This document shows positions 10,136 to 18,292 of a DNA stretch of 64,000 bases, in pieces. Position 1 is the first letter of the stretch. Every line of letters starts with the position of its first letter. The DNA comes from Lachnospiraceae bacterium (GTDB taxonomy: Bacteria; Bacillota; Clostridia; Lachnospirales; Lachnospiraceae). The notes under the pieces are model-generated. The model ran no database searches. It saw only the letters and a list, made by a program, of their open reading frames with translations, and was not told where the DNA came from. The translations under genes and the position numbers were made by a program. The stretch is taken from assembly GCA_017553505.1 (NCBI GenBank), contig JAFZLD010000018.1, positions 186,001 to 250,000 of the forward strand, in the 5' to 3' direction.

Positions 10136-10165
10136 GTCCGGCGGATTCCGCCGGACTTTTTCTTT
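10136..10165 (+). terminator. Terminator after PAP2 gene
   Basis: Perfect 9-bp stem GTCCGGCGG/CCGCCGGAC with an ATT loop followed by TTTTTCTTT. Confidence 0.95.
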
Positions 10166-10187
10166 GGAAATTTTCTCGGAAAAGTGA

Positions 10188-10216
10188 TTGACATTTCTGA
10201 CAATTCTATGTACAAT
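10188..10216 (+). promoter_or_regulatory. Consensus sigma-A promoter at the head of the acetyltransferase island
   Basis: TTGACA (10188-10193) and TACAAT (10211-10216) with a 17-bp spacer. This is the strongest promoter seen before the island and drives the leader ORF that follows. Confidence 0.85.
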
Positions 10217-10273
10217 CTGAGAATATTATTAAAAGCCGATAATTGTTTATCACTTAGGAAAGGAGGTAGTATA

Positions 10274-10384
10274 ATGACTTATATGACTATGATAAAGCCA
10301 ATTAATCTTAATTATTCAGCGATTTCAGGGCATTCAGAAAGTCACTGGTCTTATTTTCATACCTCCCGGAGAAGTGCAGAGTGA
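10274..10384 (+). CDS. Putative 36-codon leader peptide
   Basis: A short ORF with an excellent ribosome binding site (AGGAAAGGAGG), starting MTYMTMIKPINLNYS and ending HTSRRSAE. It lies between a consensus promoter and an intrinsic terminator, upstream of a GNAT gene, which is the layout of a transcription-attenuation leader. GGAGGTA in its Shine-Dalgarno region can pair with TACCTCC inside the ORF near 10360. No homologue is recognised. It could instead be an ordinary small protein. Confidence 0.55.
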   Translation: MTYMTMIKPINLNYSAISGHSESHWSYFHTSRRSAE

Positions 10385-10430
10385 GCGGGCTTAACATAGC
10401 CGCATCATATTGTTATACTTTGATTCTTTT

Positions 10431-10466
10431 GCCCCGATACCGGTACCGTGTCGGGGTATTTTTTTA
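10431..10466 (+). terminator. Intrinsic terminator / possible attenuator between leader ORF and first GNAT gene
   Basis: CCCCGATAC/GTGTCGGGG stem (432-456) with a 7-base loop followed by ATTTTTTTAA. It separates the promoter at 10188 from the island, so the downstream genes need read-through or another promoter. A TTAACA-17-TATACT match at 10391-10419 would fire only a few bases before the hairpin and is doubtful. Confidence 0.85.
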
Positions 10467-10515
10467 ATCAAAACGCGCTTCGGAGTGAGCAATTTCGGAG
10501 AAAGAAGGAGAGACA

Positions 10516-11031
10516 ATGAACGTTACAATCGAGACTGAAAGACTGATACTTAGACCTGTTACCGTGGACGACGCCGAAGCGGTATTTAAGTGGGCGTCAG
10601 ACCCTGTGGTCAATAAATATATGATTTATCCGCTACACAAGGACATTTCGGTGACCCGCGAGTGGCTTGAGAGCATTGACATAGACAATCCTGACGGTTA
10701 CGAGATGGCTTTCGTGCTCAAGGAAACCGGCGAGGTAATCGGAACCGGCGGAATGTACTGTCGCGGTGGCGATGACCGCTGGAATATCGGCTACAACATC
10801 CGCCACGATCAGTGGGGCAAGGGCTTAGTACCCGAAGCCATGCAGGGGCTCATCGATTACGTCCGCAGCACTCGCAAGGTAAGCGCCATCTACGGCGAGT
10901 TCGCCAAAGAAAACAAAAAGAGCGGCCGCGTAATGGAGAAGCTCGGCATGACATACCTGCGGGACGGCGAATACAGTAAGTTCGACGGAAGCGCGACGTT
11001 TCCGTGCAATATATATGAGAGGGTTTTTTAA
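10516..11031 (+). CDS. GNAT N-acetyltransferase, RimJ/RimL type
   Basis: A 171-residue Acetyltransf_3-type protein that would transfer an acetyl group from acetyl-CoA to an amine. Seen: ETERLILRPVTVDDAEAVFKWASD at the N-terminus, beta-4 VIGTGGMY, the acetyl-CoA loop HDQWGKGLVPEAM (variant of Q/RxxGxG/A), and AKENKKSGRVMEKLGM near the C-terminus. GAAGGAGAG precedes the ATG. First enzyme of the island; substrate unknown. Confidence 0.9.
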   Translation: MNVTIETERLILRPVTVDDAEAVFKWASDPVVNKYMIYPLHKDISVTREWLESIDIDNPDGYEMAFVLKETGEVIGTGGMYCRGGDDRWNIGYNIRHDQWGKGLVPEAMQGLIDYVRSTRKVSAIYGEFAKENKKSGRVMEKLGMTYLRDGEYSKFDGSATFPCNIYERVF

Positions 11032-11060
11032 ATTAAAATAGAAAGAGACGGTACGAGAGA

Positions 11061-11582
11061 ATGCTTTATCTTAAAGAAACAAACGTTGAGGACGCGGAAA
11101 AAGAATGGCTGTTTGTAAAGGATATGCCTGAGGACGAGTTCGGTCTTATGAATAAGTGGCCGGGGATATCTTTTGAAGAGTTTAAGAGAGAAGCTTTGCC
11201 GGCGCTTTTGGATCATGCGAAGGGCTTGAATCTGGAAGAGGGCAAGGTGCCGGAGACTTTCTTTTTCCTGTGGGACGATGACACGATTGTGGGGCAGTTT
11301 AGGTTAAGACATTATCTGAACGATACGTTAAGAACCGGCGCGGGCCATATCGGGTACTTCGTGAGGAAGGACTTGCGTGGCAAGCATTACGCGACGGAAG
11401 GATTGAAGATGCTTCTTGAGATTGCAAGAAACATAGTGCCGGAAGATGAGTTCTATTTAAGAGTTTGCAAGATTAACCCCGCTTCGCTTCATGTCATGCT
11501 TAATAACGGCGGCAAGATTGTTGCGGAGAACGAGGAGAGATTCTTTGTACGGATTAAGAATCCGGGGAAAGGGGTGCAGTAA
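11061..11582 (+). CDS. GNAT N-acetyltransferase
   Basis: A 173-residue GNAT protein. Core seen: TIVGQFRLRHYLND (beta-4), GHIGYFVRKDLRGKHYATEGLKM (acetyl-CoA binding loop RGKHYA) and VCKINPASLHVMLNNGG. It belongs to the same subfamily as the protein at 16840-17367 (shared GHIGY and NPAS segments), so the island contains paralogues. Its stop overlaps the Nudix start (TAATGG), implying coupled translation. Confidence 0.88.
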   Translation: MLYLKETNVEDAEKEWLFVKDMPEDEFGLMNKWPGISFEEFKREALPALLDHAKGLNLEEGKVPETFFFLWDDDTIVGQFRLRHYLNDTLRTGAGHIGYFVRKDLRGKHYATEGLKMLLEIARNIVPEDEFYLRVCKINPASLHVMLNNGGKIVAENEERFFVRIKNPGKGVQ

Positions 11583-12031
11583 TGGAGAAAAAAGAACAGG
11601 TTGTGGTGACTAACATCTGCATGGTGAAGGACGGAAGCAGAATCCTCGTGCAGGATAAAATCGGCTGCGGAGCGGACGGAATATTCCTGCCGGGCGGCCA
11701 CGTGGAAGCCGGCGAACCCATCGTGGACTCGGTGATTCGAGAAGTGTGGGAAGAGACGGGACTTACGATTGAAAGCCCGAAACTCTGCGGAATTAAGGAC
11801 TGGATGGATACTGACGGCTCTCGCTATATGGTGTTCATGTTCACGGCGGACAAATTCAGCGGTGAGCTTAAGTCCTCCGACGAGGGCCCGGTTTACTGGA
11901 TGGAGGCTTCGGAAGTGCTTAAGACCAATTGGGTGTGGCACCTTGATAAGATGATGAAAATCATGTGGGACGGCGAGTACGCGGAGCTGTTCCTTGATGA
12001 TAAAAATGGCTGGGCACCGGTGCTTAAATAG
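11582..12031 (+). CDS. Nudix hydrolase
   Basis: A 149-residue Nudix protein cleaving a nucleoside diphosphate linked to another moiety (family reaction). The Nudix box is complete from GGHVEAGE through REVWEETGL, with all Mg-binding glutamates. C-terminal WVWHLDKMMKIMW. Starts on the overlapping stop of the previous GNAT gene. The substrate cannot be told from sequence. Confidence 0.9.
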   Translation: MEKKEQVVVTNICMVKDGSRILVQDKIGCGADGIFLPGGHVEAGEPIVDSVIREVWEETGLTIESPKLCGIKDWMDTDGSRYMVFMFTADKFSGELKSSDEGPVYWMEASEVLKTNWVWHLDKMMKIMWDGEYAELFLDDKNGWAPVLK

Positions 12032-12041
12032 GGGGTAAAGG

Positions 12042-12710
12042 ATGATTAAAGCGGTTGTTTTTGACATGTTCGAAACGTTGGTGACGCACTACAGGAGCGA
12101 CTGGTACTTCGGCGAGCACATTGCCGCGGACCTCGGTCTTTCGGAAGATAAATTCCGCGAAGTCTGGGACGCCACCGAGGACGACAGAACTCTCGGCAAA
12201 AGAACTTTTGAAGAAACAATTAAAGAAATTTTACAGAAAAACAACATGTATTCGGATGACTTGTGTGAGAGAATAGTTACCAAGCGATTCGACAATAAAA
12301 AAGAGATTTTTAAGACTTTCAGAGAAGACATCATTCCTATGCTTGAAGCGCTTCACGAGAGGGGCTTAAAGATTGCTCTTATAAGCAACTGCTTTGACGA
12401 AGAAGTGGCGGCGATTAAGCCGAGCAGACTGTATCCGTATTTCGATGTGCCGATTCTTTCTTACGAGGTGGGACTGCAGAAGCCGGACCTTGCCATATAT
12501 GAGCTGGCGCTTGAAAGATTGGACCTTAAGCCCGTGGAGTGCCTGTATGTGGGCGATGGCGGCAACAGCGAGCTTCAGTCCGCGACTAAGGTAGGCATGA
12601 AGGCGCTGCAGGCCAGATGGTATCTGCCTGAGAATACGCGCAAGACACCTCGGTACATGTATGAATTTGACGGCTTGGATGAGCCTATGGATATTCTTAA
12701 GTTCCTGTAG
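12042..12710 (+). CDS. HAD superfamily hydrolase
   Basis: A 222-residue HAD phosphatase-like protein. Motif I is VVFDMFETLV: the nucleophile Asp is present, but the second position of the usual DxDxT is Phe, as in dehalogenase-like members. Motif II is ALISNC, the motif III Lys is in LQKPD, and motif IV is YVGDGGNSE. Alpha-helical cap at about 15-90. RBS GGGGGTAAAGG. Substrate unknown. Confidence 0.88.
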   Translation: MIKAVVFDMFETLVTHYRSDWYFGEHIAADLGLSEDKFREVWDATEDDRTLGKRTFEETIKEILQKNNMYSDDLCERIVTKRFDNKKEIFKTFREDIIPMLEALHERGLKIALISNCFDEEVAAIKPSRLYPYFDVPILSYEVGLQKPDLAIYELALERLDLKPVECLYVGDGGNSELQSATKVGMKALQARWYLPENTRKTPRYMYEFDGLDEPMDILKFL

Positions 12711-12731
12711 AGGACTTAGAAAAGGTGGGTT

Positions 12732-13142
12732 ATGAGATACTACAGAGTACACACCTCCGACTGCGCGTACTTGACCGGGCAGCCCCGCGGGATATTTACA
12801 ACGGTGGGCAAACTCGTGGATGCGAAGGTGCTTACGGAGGAAGAAGAGCGGGAATATTGGAAGAATCGCGAATACTTCGAGGACAAACTTCCTGTTCCCG
12901 ACTTTTATGCAAAGAACAACCCTGACGGAGCCATCACATGGTTTAAGGACTCGGAGGCCGGTAACGGAATATGGGAAGAGATGACGTTTTACCGGGATAT
13001 GTGCAGGAAATATGGCGTAAAGCTTTATTTGTCCGAGTGTTATGAGATTCCGGGCGAGGTTGTGTATGAGGATGAGTTCCAGATAGCCGTGAAGAATCAG
13101 AGGGCTGATGCGGGAATCGAGACATCGGAACTTAAGCTGTGA
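12732..13142 (+). CDS. Hypothetical protein
   Basis: A 136-residue soluble protein that I do not recognise. It starts MRYYRVHTSDCAYLTGQPRG, has an acidic helical middle (EEEEREYWKNREYFEDK) and a C-terminal beta-rich stretch ending in EDEFQIAVKN. No membrane segment. RBS AAAGGTGGG precedes the start. Being inside the enzyme island suggests a small-molecule or accessory role, but nothing in the sequence fixes it. Confidence 0.65.
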   Translation: MRYYRVHTSDCAYLTGQPRGIFTTVGKLVDAKVLTEEEEREYWKNREYFEDKLPVPDFYAKNNPDGAITWFKDSEAGNGIWEEMTFYRDMCRKYGVKLYLSECYEIPGEVVYEDEFQIAVKNQRADAGIETSELKL

Positions 13143-13155
13143 CAGGGAGAATTTT

Positions 13156-13947
13156 ATGGACAATTTTGTAGACGAGAGAGATTTTAAGCTTCTCGAAGAG
13201 GATAAATACACTTTTTTTGTGCTTCGCAGGATTATGGGCGGAGAGACGAAGATTTTGGAGACGGATCATGAGCGATTGATTATGTGCTTCACAGGGCTTC
13301 CTTATCCTATATGGATATGGACTGCGGATGATGCTACCGAGGCTGAGATGGAGAAGGCTTATCGGCTGGCAGGCGAGAAGGGAGCGCTGGACGGTGAGCA
13401 CAGGTTCAATTTGAAGTATGGGCTTGCGGAGTACTTTATTAAGCGGGCGGCCCAGGATGGTAAAAAGCTGGCGATTCAGACCAATATGTTTGCGTACGAT
13501 AATCTTGCGCCGGTAGAGCCTGCGGACAAGTGCGACGGAGTGTTGCATCAGTGTGTGGAAAGTGACGTGGATGAATTGGTTGAGATGATGGATTTGTTTC
13601 ACCATGCTATCGATGCGGATTACGAGAGTTTGGAAGAGTACCGCAGGAATGCTTTGAATGGCATAGAGAAGGGACTCTATTACTTCTGGCAGAACGAGAG
13701 CGGGCGCAATGTAGCTTGCTGCGTATACCGTCCTACCGGCGATATGGCTTCGATTGGCTACGTGTACACGAGAGAGGATGCGCGACGCAAGCATTACGGT
13801 GAGAATCTTGTGTACCGCGTTACTAAGATTGCTTCGGAAGCAGGCTTCATTCCGATGCTTTATACCGACGCGGATTATGTGGCGTCGAATGCCTGTTATG
13901 AGAAAATCGGTTACGTGCTGAGGGGAAAACTTTGCACGATTGGATAA
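13156..13947 (+). CDS. GNAT N-acetyltransferase, two-domain
   Basis: A 263-residue protein with an N-terminal half of unassigned type (about 1-125) and a C-terminal GNAT-like half: ASIGYVYTREDARRKHYGENLVYRV carries the acetyl-CoA loop (RRKHYG), followed by LYTDADYVASNACYEKIGY. ATG 13156 is chosen for its CAGGGAGA ribosome binding site; the frame is open farther upstream but that would overlap the preceding gene. Substrate unknown. Confidence 0.85.
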   Translation: MDNFVDERDFKLLEEDKYTFFVLRRIMGGETKILETDHERLIMCFTGLPYPIWIWTADDATEAEMEKAYRLAGEKGALDGEHRFNLKYGLAEYFIKRAAQDGKKLAIQTNMFAYDNLAPVEPADKCDGVLHQCVESDVDELVEMMDLFHHAIDADYESLEEYRRNALNGIEKGLYYFWQNESGRNVACCVYRPTGDMASIGYVYTREDARRKHYGENLVYRVTKIASEAGFIPMLYTDADYVASNACYEKIGYVLRGKLCTIG

Positions 13948-13965
13948 TTACATGGGAGAGTTACA

Positions 13966-15018
13966 GTGGCTGATTATGGGGCTATCAGAAATAAATACTT
14001 GGAGGGCGGCAAAGAGAGCACTTTGGCTCACGTAGAAGAGGTTGCCAATACTGCCGAGTGGCTGGGACGAATGCACGGGTTAGATGTCGATAAGCTACGT
14101 CTTGCGGCGATGCTTCATGATGTGAGCGCTGTTATTTCGCCCGATGAAATGTATAGGATTGCGACGGAGCGCGGCATGGTTATCGACCCGGCGGAGGAGA
14201 AGTATCGGTTTCTTTTGCATCAAAGGATTTCTAAGATAATGGCGAGAGAAGAGTTCGGGGTCACCGACGAGGATGTGCTCAGCGCCATTGAGTGCCATAC
14301 GACACTTCGTAAAGGTGCGAGTGTGTATGATAAAGCGGTGTTTCTGGCTGACAAGATATCCTGGGACAGAGGCGGGGTGCCTCCGTACTACGATGAGTTA
14401 AAGACGCGGGCGGAGAAAGCGCTTGATGAGGCGTGCCTATATTTCATTAAGTATCAATTTGACAATGGGTTGCTTTTGATGCCGCATACGTGGCTGACTG
14501 AGGCTTATGAGGAGCTAAAGGGTATGGGTGATACTAAGGTTTCTTTTCGTAAGGCTACTGCAGAGGATTGTCTTGCACTATCAGAGCTTAAGAAGGCGGT
14601 ATGGAACACGACTTATCAGGGGATATATCCGCAGGAGAGGCTTGACGGATATGATGTTAAGAAGAACGAGGAGATTTTCCGCGGAATCGTGGCGAATTCG
14701 GAGATTGAGTTATATGTGGCGGAGGATGCGGGCGAGATTGTGGGCTTCATGACCGTGGGCAAGCCTTATAGGCTATATGAGGAATACGACCAAGAGGAAG
14801 GGCTTCTTTATATACGCAAGGATTACCAGCGAAAGGGCATCGGCAGGCGTTTTATTGATATCGCCAAGGCCGAGGTTGAGGCGAAGGGTTTTGACAGATT
14901 CGTGCTGTCTGTTAATGCACAGAACACCGGCGCGATTGCTTTTTACACCGCAATGGGCGGCGAGATAGTCCTCGATGACGGTGGACAGAAGCGAATAATG
15001 CATAAAATCGCGAAATAG
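13966..15018 (+). CDS. HD hydrolase - GNAT acetyltransferase fusion
   Basis: A 350-residue two-domain protein. Residues 1-185 resemble the YqeK-type HD phosphohydrolase (diadenosine tetraphosphatase family): HVEEVANTAEWLG, AAMLHDVSA (HD pair), LHQRISKIMA, AIECHTTLRKG, VFLADKISWDRG. Residues 187-350 are a complete GNAT domain (YIRKDYQRKGIGRRFID, NAQNTGAIAFYTAMGG). GTG start after GGGAGAG. The last bases of the gene overlap the first unit of array B. Fusion of these two activities is unusual; a joint substrate is speculation. Confidence 0.88.
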   Translation: MADYGAIRNKYLEGGKESTLAHVEEVANTAEWLGRMHGLDVDKLRLAAMLHDVSAVISPDEMYRIATERGMVIDPAEEKYRFLLHQRISKIMAREEFGVTDEDVLSAIECHTTLRKGASVYDKAVFLADKISWDRGGVPPYYDELKTRAEKALDEACLYFIKYQFDNGLLLMPHTWLTEAYEELKGMGDTKVSFRKATAEDCLALSELKKAVWNTTYQGIYPQERLDGYDVKKNEEIFRGIVANSEIELYVAEDAGEIVGFMTVGKPYRLYEEYDQEEGLLYIRKDYQRKGIGRRFIDIAKAEVEAKGFDRFVLSVNAQNTGAIAFYTAMGGEIVLDDGGQKRIMHKIAK

Positions 15019-15246
15019 CGGAATTTATCCATTGTTTTGGAAGGGCAATTTTGGGCACCAATGCATAAGAAATCGCTTTCCGGCTTTTTTATCCATTGCT
15101 TGCATTCATTATGTTGCGAAAACGGTATTGTGAAATAAGAGGCTGCGGTTCGGGCAGACGGATTTAAGAGGTTTGAGTAGTATTATGTAAACCGGCCAAA
15201 GCAAAAACAATGGATAAAATTTCAAAAATCCGTTTTTTATGCATTG
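14996..15246. repeat. Array B: inverted-word units, word TTATSCATTG
   Basis: Three units with arms CAATGSATAA and TTATSCATTG facing each other: 14996-15034 (left arm TAATGCATAA inside the end of the HD-GNAT gene), 15059-15098 and 15208-15246. Arm starts are 29, 30 and 29 bp apart and the 19-20-bp interiors differ. In each unit one arm has the G form (ATGCAT) and the other the C form (ATCCAT or its complement). The rest of the gap to 15354 shows one partial word near 15278 and nothing else clear. Confidence 0.7.
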
Positions 15247-15354
15247 CTCACTCAAAATCAGACCGTCGAATGGAACGCAATGGTATAGATACGGGAAATA
15301 ATTCACAAAAACACACGACATACGCCCCGGCACCGACAAAAAGAGGAACCAAAT

Positions 15355-15843
15355 ATGAATTTAATACAAATAACCGAGCAACAAGCCCCCACCCTCGCAC
15401 CCCTCGTGGCGGATTTCAGGGTTACGTTGCTATCATATTTAAACATAAAAGCTGAGCCGGACGTAAAGGCGGCGGAAGCAGAGATTAAAGAATTCCTGCA
15501 AGACGGCTACCCAATATTTGCGGCGGAAGAAAACGGCACATACGCGGGCTATGTAGTCTGCAAAGTTGTGGAAGATTGCGTGTGGGTAGAGCACATTTAT
15601 GTGCGTGACGAGTTCAGGCGCAGGGGCGTGGCTACGATGTTGTTTGAGAAGGCGGAAGAAGTCGCAAGGTCAAAGGGCGATGATACCGTATTTAACAATG
15701 TTCATCCCAACAATCAGGGAATGATAGATTTCCTGCGCACCAAGGGGTACACTGTTCTTAACATGATAGAAATCAGAAAGCTCTACAAAGGCGAGCAGCC
15801 GGCCACCACCATTCGCGTCGGCGACAACGTTTTCGACTATTAG
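15355..15843 (+). CDS. GNAT N-acetyltransferase
   Basis: A 162-residue GNAT protein. Beta-4 TYAGYVVCKV, beta-5 WVEHIYVRDEFRRRGVATMLFEKAEE with the canonical R-R-G-V-A acetyl-CoA loop, and NVHPNNQGMIDFLRTKGYTVLN. AGAGGAACC precedes the ATG. First gene downstream of array B, so its promoter would lie within or next to that array. Substrate unknown. Confidence 0.9.
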   Translation: MNLIQITEQQAPTLAPLVADFRVTLLSYLNIKAEPDVKAAEAEIKEFLQDGYPIFAAEENGTYAGYVVCKVVEDCVWVEHIYVRDEFRRRGVATMLFEKAEEVARSKGDDTVFNNVHPNNQGMIDFLRTKGYTVLNMIEIRKLYKGEQPATTIRVGDNVFDY

Positions 15844-15861
15844 GCAAAAAGGAGACAACAC

Positions 15862-16353
15862 ATGCACTTTACATACTGCCCCCACTGTGGGACCAGGCTT
15901 ACTGAAAAAGAAATCGGCGATGAAGGCTTCATTCCCTACTGCGAGCACTGCAACGTGCCGCTCTGGGATATGTTCACCACGAGCATCATTACAGCGGTTG
16001 TGAATGAGCAGGGCGAGGTAGCGCTTCTCAGGCAAAACTACGTATCCACCACCAATTACGTGTGCGTGGCGGGCATCATGAAGCTTGGCGAGTCCGCCGA
16101 GGACACAGTCATCCGCGAGGTCAAAGAAGAAATCGGTCAGGACGTGGAAAAGCTTGAATTCATCAAGAGCTACCCCTACCCGAAGAAAGAAATGCTGATG
16201 TTAGGCTACAAGGCAACGGTGCAAAAGAAAGACTTTCATCTCTCCGGCGAAGTGGATTCCGTGGAATGGGTGAAGCTTGAAGACGCGCCCGACAAGCTCA
16301 GAGAAGGCGGCATCGCCTGGCAGCTGGTTAAGACCATAATAGAACGTTCATAA
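15862..16353 (+). CDS. Nudix hydrolase with N-terminal zinc ribbon
   Basis: A 163-residue protein. Residues 1-35 form a zinc ribbon (YCPHCGTRL ... YCEHCNVPL, four Cys), then a Nudix domain whose box runs from GIMKLGESAEDT through REVKEEIG. The layout resembles the C-terminal part of NudC NADH pyrophosphatases, but the protein is much shorter. AAAGGAGA precedes the ATG. Probably hydrolyses a dinucleotide or NDP derivative. Confidence 0.9.
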   Translation: MHFTYCPHCGTRLTEKEIGDEGFIPYCEHCNVPLWDMFTTSIITAVVNEQGEVALLRQNYVSTTNYVCVAGIMKLGESAEDTVIREVKEEIGQDVEKLEFIKSYPYPKKEMLMLGYKATVQKKDFHLSGEVDSVEWVKLEDAPDKLREGGIAWQLVKTIIERS

Positions 16354-16376
16354 TTCCACCGGGGAGGCACACAATC

Positions 16377-16829
16377 ATGGAAATCACCTACAGAAAACTT
16401 ACAGAAGCAGATCTCGATACATTCATAAGCATGCGCATCACGCAGCTTCGCGAAGAAGGTGCGACAGAAGATATCGACCTTGTGCCCGCTCTGCAGGATT
16501 TTTACAAGCGCCACATGGCAGATGGCACATTCGTATCATGGCTTGCGCTTGACGGCGACAAGATTATCGGCACAAGCGGAATGTCATTTGTGGAAAAACC
16601 CCCGTATTTTGGCTGTCCCAGTGGAAAACTGGGGCTTCTCTCCAGCATGTTCACCAATCCCGACTACCGCCGCATGGGCATTGCCAAAGAACTCCTCCAC
16701 CGCGTAGTGGAAGAAGCCAGAGCCTACGGCTGCGGCGCTGTTCACATCACAGCATCAGACATGGGCGTTAAGCTCTACACAGCCTACGGATTCACTCACA
16801 ACGGCAACTTCATGCAGTACAAATTGTAA
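16377..16829 (+). CDS. GNAT N-acetyltransferase
   Basis: A 150-residue compact GNAT protein: KIIGTSGMSFV (beta-4), LGLLSSMFTNPDYRRMGIAKELLHR with acetyl-CoA loop RRMGIA, then VHITASDMGVKLYTAYGFTHN. Resembles the aminoglycoside/YjcK-type GNATs only in general fold. GGGGAGG before the start. It is followed only 10 bases later by another GNAT gene. Confidence 0.9.
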   Translation: MEITYRKLTEADLDTFISMRITQLREEGATEDIDLVPALQDFYKRHMADGTFVSWLALDGDKIIGTSGMSFVEKPPYFGCPSGKLGLLSSMFTNPDYRRMGIAKELLHRVVEEARAYGCGAVHITASDMGVKLYTAYGFTHNGNFMQYKL

Positions 16830-16839
16830 ACCGAGAAAA

Positions 16840-17367
16840 ATGAAATTAGTATTTCCTGAATTAAAATACAAAGAAAAAGCAACAGAATACATCAATGAAC
16901 TCATCGAGTACGGCTCAGAAATAAACGGAACCGGCGGTCTCGACGGATTTCTGGAAGAGTCCACCTATGAAGCGTGGCTTGAAAAAGTACGCCACGACAT
17001 TGACATAGCTAATGTTGAAAAGCCCAGAGTACCCGCGCTTACATATTTCTATGTGCGAGAAGAAGACGACCGAATAGTCGGAATGATTAACATCCGTCTT
17101 GCCCTCAACGATTTTTTAAAGGAAGAAGGCGGACACATCGGCTATTCCGTGCGCCCTACCGAAAGACGCAAACACTACGCGACCAATATGCTCAAGGCAG
17201 CGGTTGAAGTATGCAACAGAGTAGGCATCAACGAAGTTTTCGTATCCTGTGACAAAGAAAACCCCGCCTCCGCCGGTACCATCAGGAACAACGGCGGCAA
17301 GCTCATTAAAGAGTTCTACAGCGAGACTTTTAAAGAAGTCATTCAGATGTATTCAATCACAAGATAA
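16840..17367 (+). CDS. GNAT N-acetyltransferase
   Basis: A 175-residue GNAT: RIVGMINIRLALNDFL (beta-4), GGHIGYSVRPTERRKHYATNMLKAA with loop RRKHYA, and SCDKENPASAGTIRNNGGKLIKE. Same subfamily as the gene at 11061. The ribosome binding site is weak (CCGAGAAA), so its translation may depend on the preceding gene. Confidence 0.9.
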   Translation: MKLVFPELKYKEKATEYINELIEYGSEINGTGGLDGFLEESTYEAWLEKVRHDIDIANVEKPRVPALTYFYVREEDDRIVGMINIRLALNDFLKEEGGHIGYSVRPTERRKHYATNMLKAAVEVCNRVGINEVFVSCDKENPASAGTIRNNGGKLIKEFYSETFKEVIQMYSITR

Positions 17368-17391
17368 ACTTTAAGGAGAACATCCCAATAT

Positions 17392-17886
17392 ATGTATTAC
17401 AGATTGGCCAAAGAAAGCGATATTAACGCTATCTGCGCTCTTATAACCTCCGCAATCGCGGAAATGGAACGAAACAACATCTATCAATGGGATAACATTT
17501 ATCCTACCAAAGAGGACTTCACAAATGATATCATTAAGAAAACTTTATACGTTGGCACAATCGATGACGACATCGCGGTAGTATACGCAATCAACAAAGA
17601 CGCCGACGAACAGTATGCTAACGGCACTTGGGCATATCCCAACAGCGACTACAGCATCATTCACAGACTTTGCGTCAACCCCAATTATCAGAACCGAGGC
17701 GTGGCAAAAGAAACCCTCAATCACATAGAGACCACCCTCCGCGAGGCAGGAGCAGAGTCCGTCAGACTCGACGTCTTCACCGAGAACCCCTTCGCCCTGA
17801 AACTCTACAGGCGCAACGGATATACAGAAGTCGGCACCGCCCACTGGCGCAAGGGCACTTTCTTTTTGATGGAAAAACATCTGTAA
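17392..17886 (+). CDS. GNAT N-acetyltransferase
   Basis: A 164-residue GNAT: IAVVYAINKDADEQY, SIIHRLCVNPNYQNRGVAKETLNHIE with loop QNRGVA, and RLDVFTENPFALKLYRRNGYTEVG. The MYYRLAKESDINAICALI start is typical of the family. TAAGGAGAA precedes the ATG. Substrate unknown. Confidence 0.9.
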   Translation: MYYRLAKESDINAICALITSAIAEMERNNIYQWDNIYPTKEDFTNDIIKKTLYVGTIDDDIAVVYAINKDADEQYANGTWAYPNSDYSIIHRLCVNPNYQNRGVAKETLNHIETTLREAGAESVRLDVFTENPFALKLYRRNGYTEVGTAHWRKGTFFLMEKHL

Positions 17887-17905
17887 ACGCGAGGTATGAA
17901 TCTAT

Positions 17906-18289
17906 ATGAAAATTGAACATATAGCAATGTACGTTAAGGATTTGGAGGGCACCCGCGACTTCTTCGTTAAGTACTTAGGCGGAACATCCAATTCCGGTTA
18001 TCACAATAAGACCACGGGCTTTCGCTCGTACTTTATAAGCTTCGACGACGGCGCAAGGCTTGAAATCATGAATAAGCCCGAACTCACCGATGCCCCTAAG
18101 GCCGCTAACCGCACGGGCTACATCCACGTGGCTTTTTCGGTGGGCAGCAAGGAGAGGGTCGACAAACTGACAGAAATCTTGCAGCAGGCAGGCTACGAAG
18201 TCTTAAGCGGTCCCCGCACCACGGGCGATGGCTACTACGAAAGCTGCATAGTGGGTATTGAGGACAATATTGTAGAAATTACGGAGTAG
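17906..18289 (+). CDS. VOC (glyoxalase/bleomycin-resistance) family protein
   Basis: A 127-residue single VOC domain with two beta-alpha-beta-beta-beta modules: IEHIAMYVKDLEGTRDFF opens the first (metal His), ARLEIMN carries the Glu, YIHVAFSVGSKERVDKL opens the second (His), and NIVEITE ends with the final Glu. All four metal ligand positions are therefore present. Activity (glyoxalase, dioxygenase or antibiotic binding) cannot be resolved. GCGAGGT is upstream. Confidence 0.9.
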   Translation: MKIEHIAMYVKDLEGTRDFFVKYLGGTSNSGYHNKTTGFRSYFISFDDGARLEIMNKPELTDAPKAANRTGYIHVAFSVGSKERVDKLTEILQQAGYEVLSGPRTTGDGYYESCIVGIEDNIVEITE

Positions 18290-18292
18290 AAT

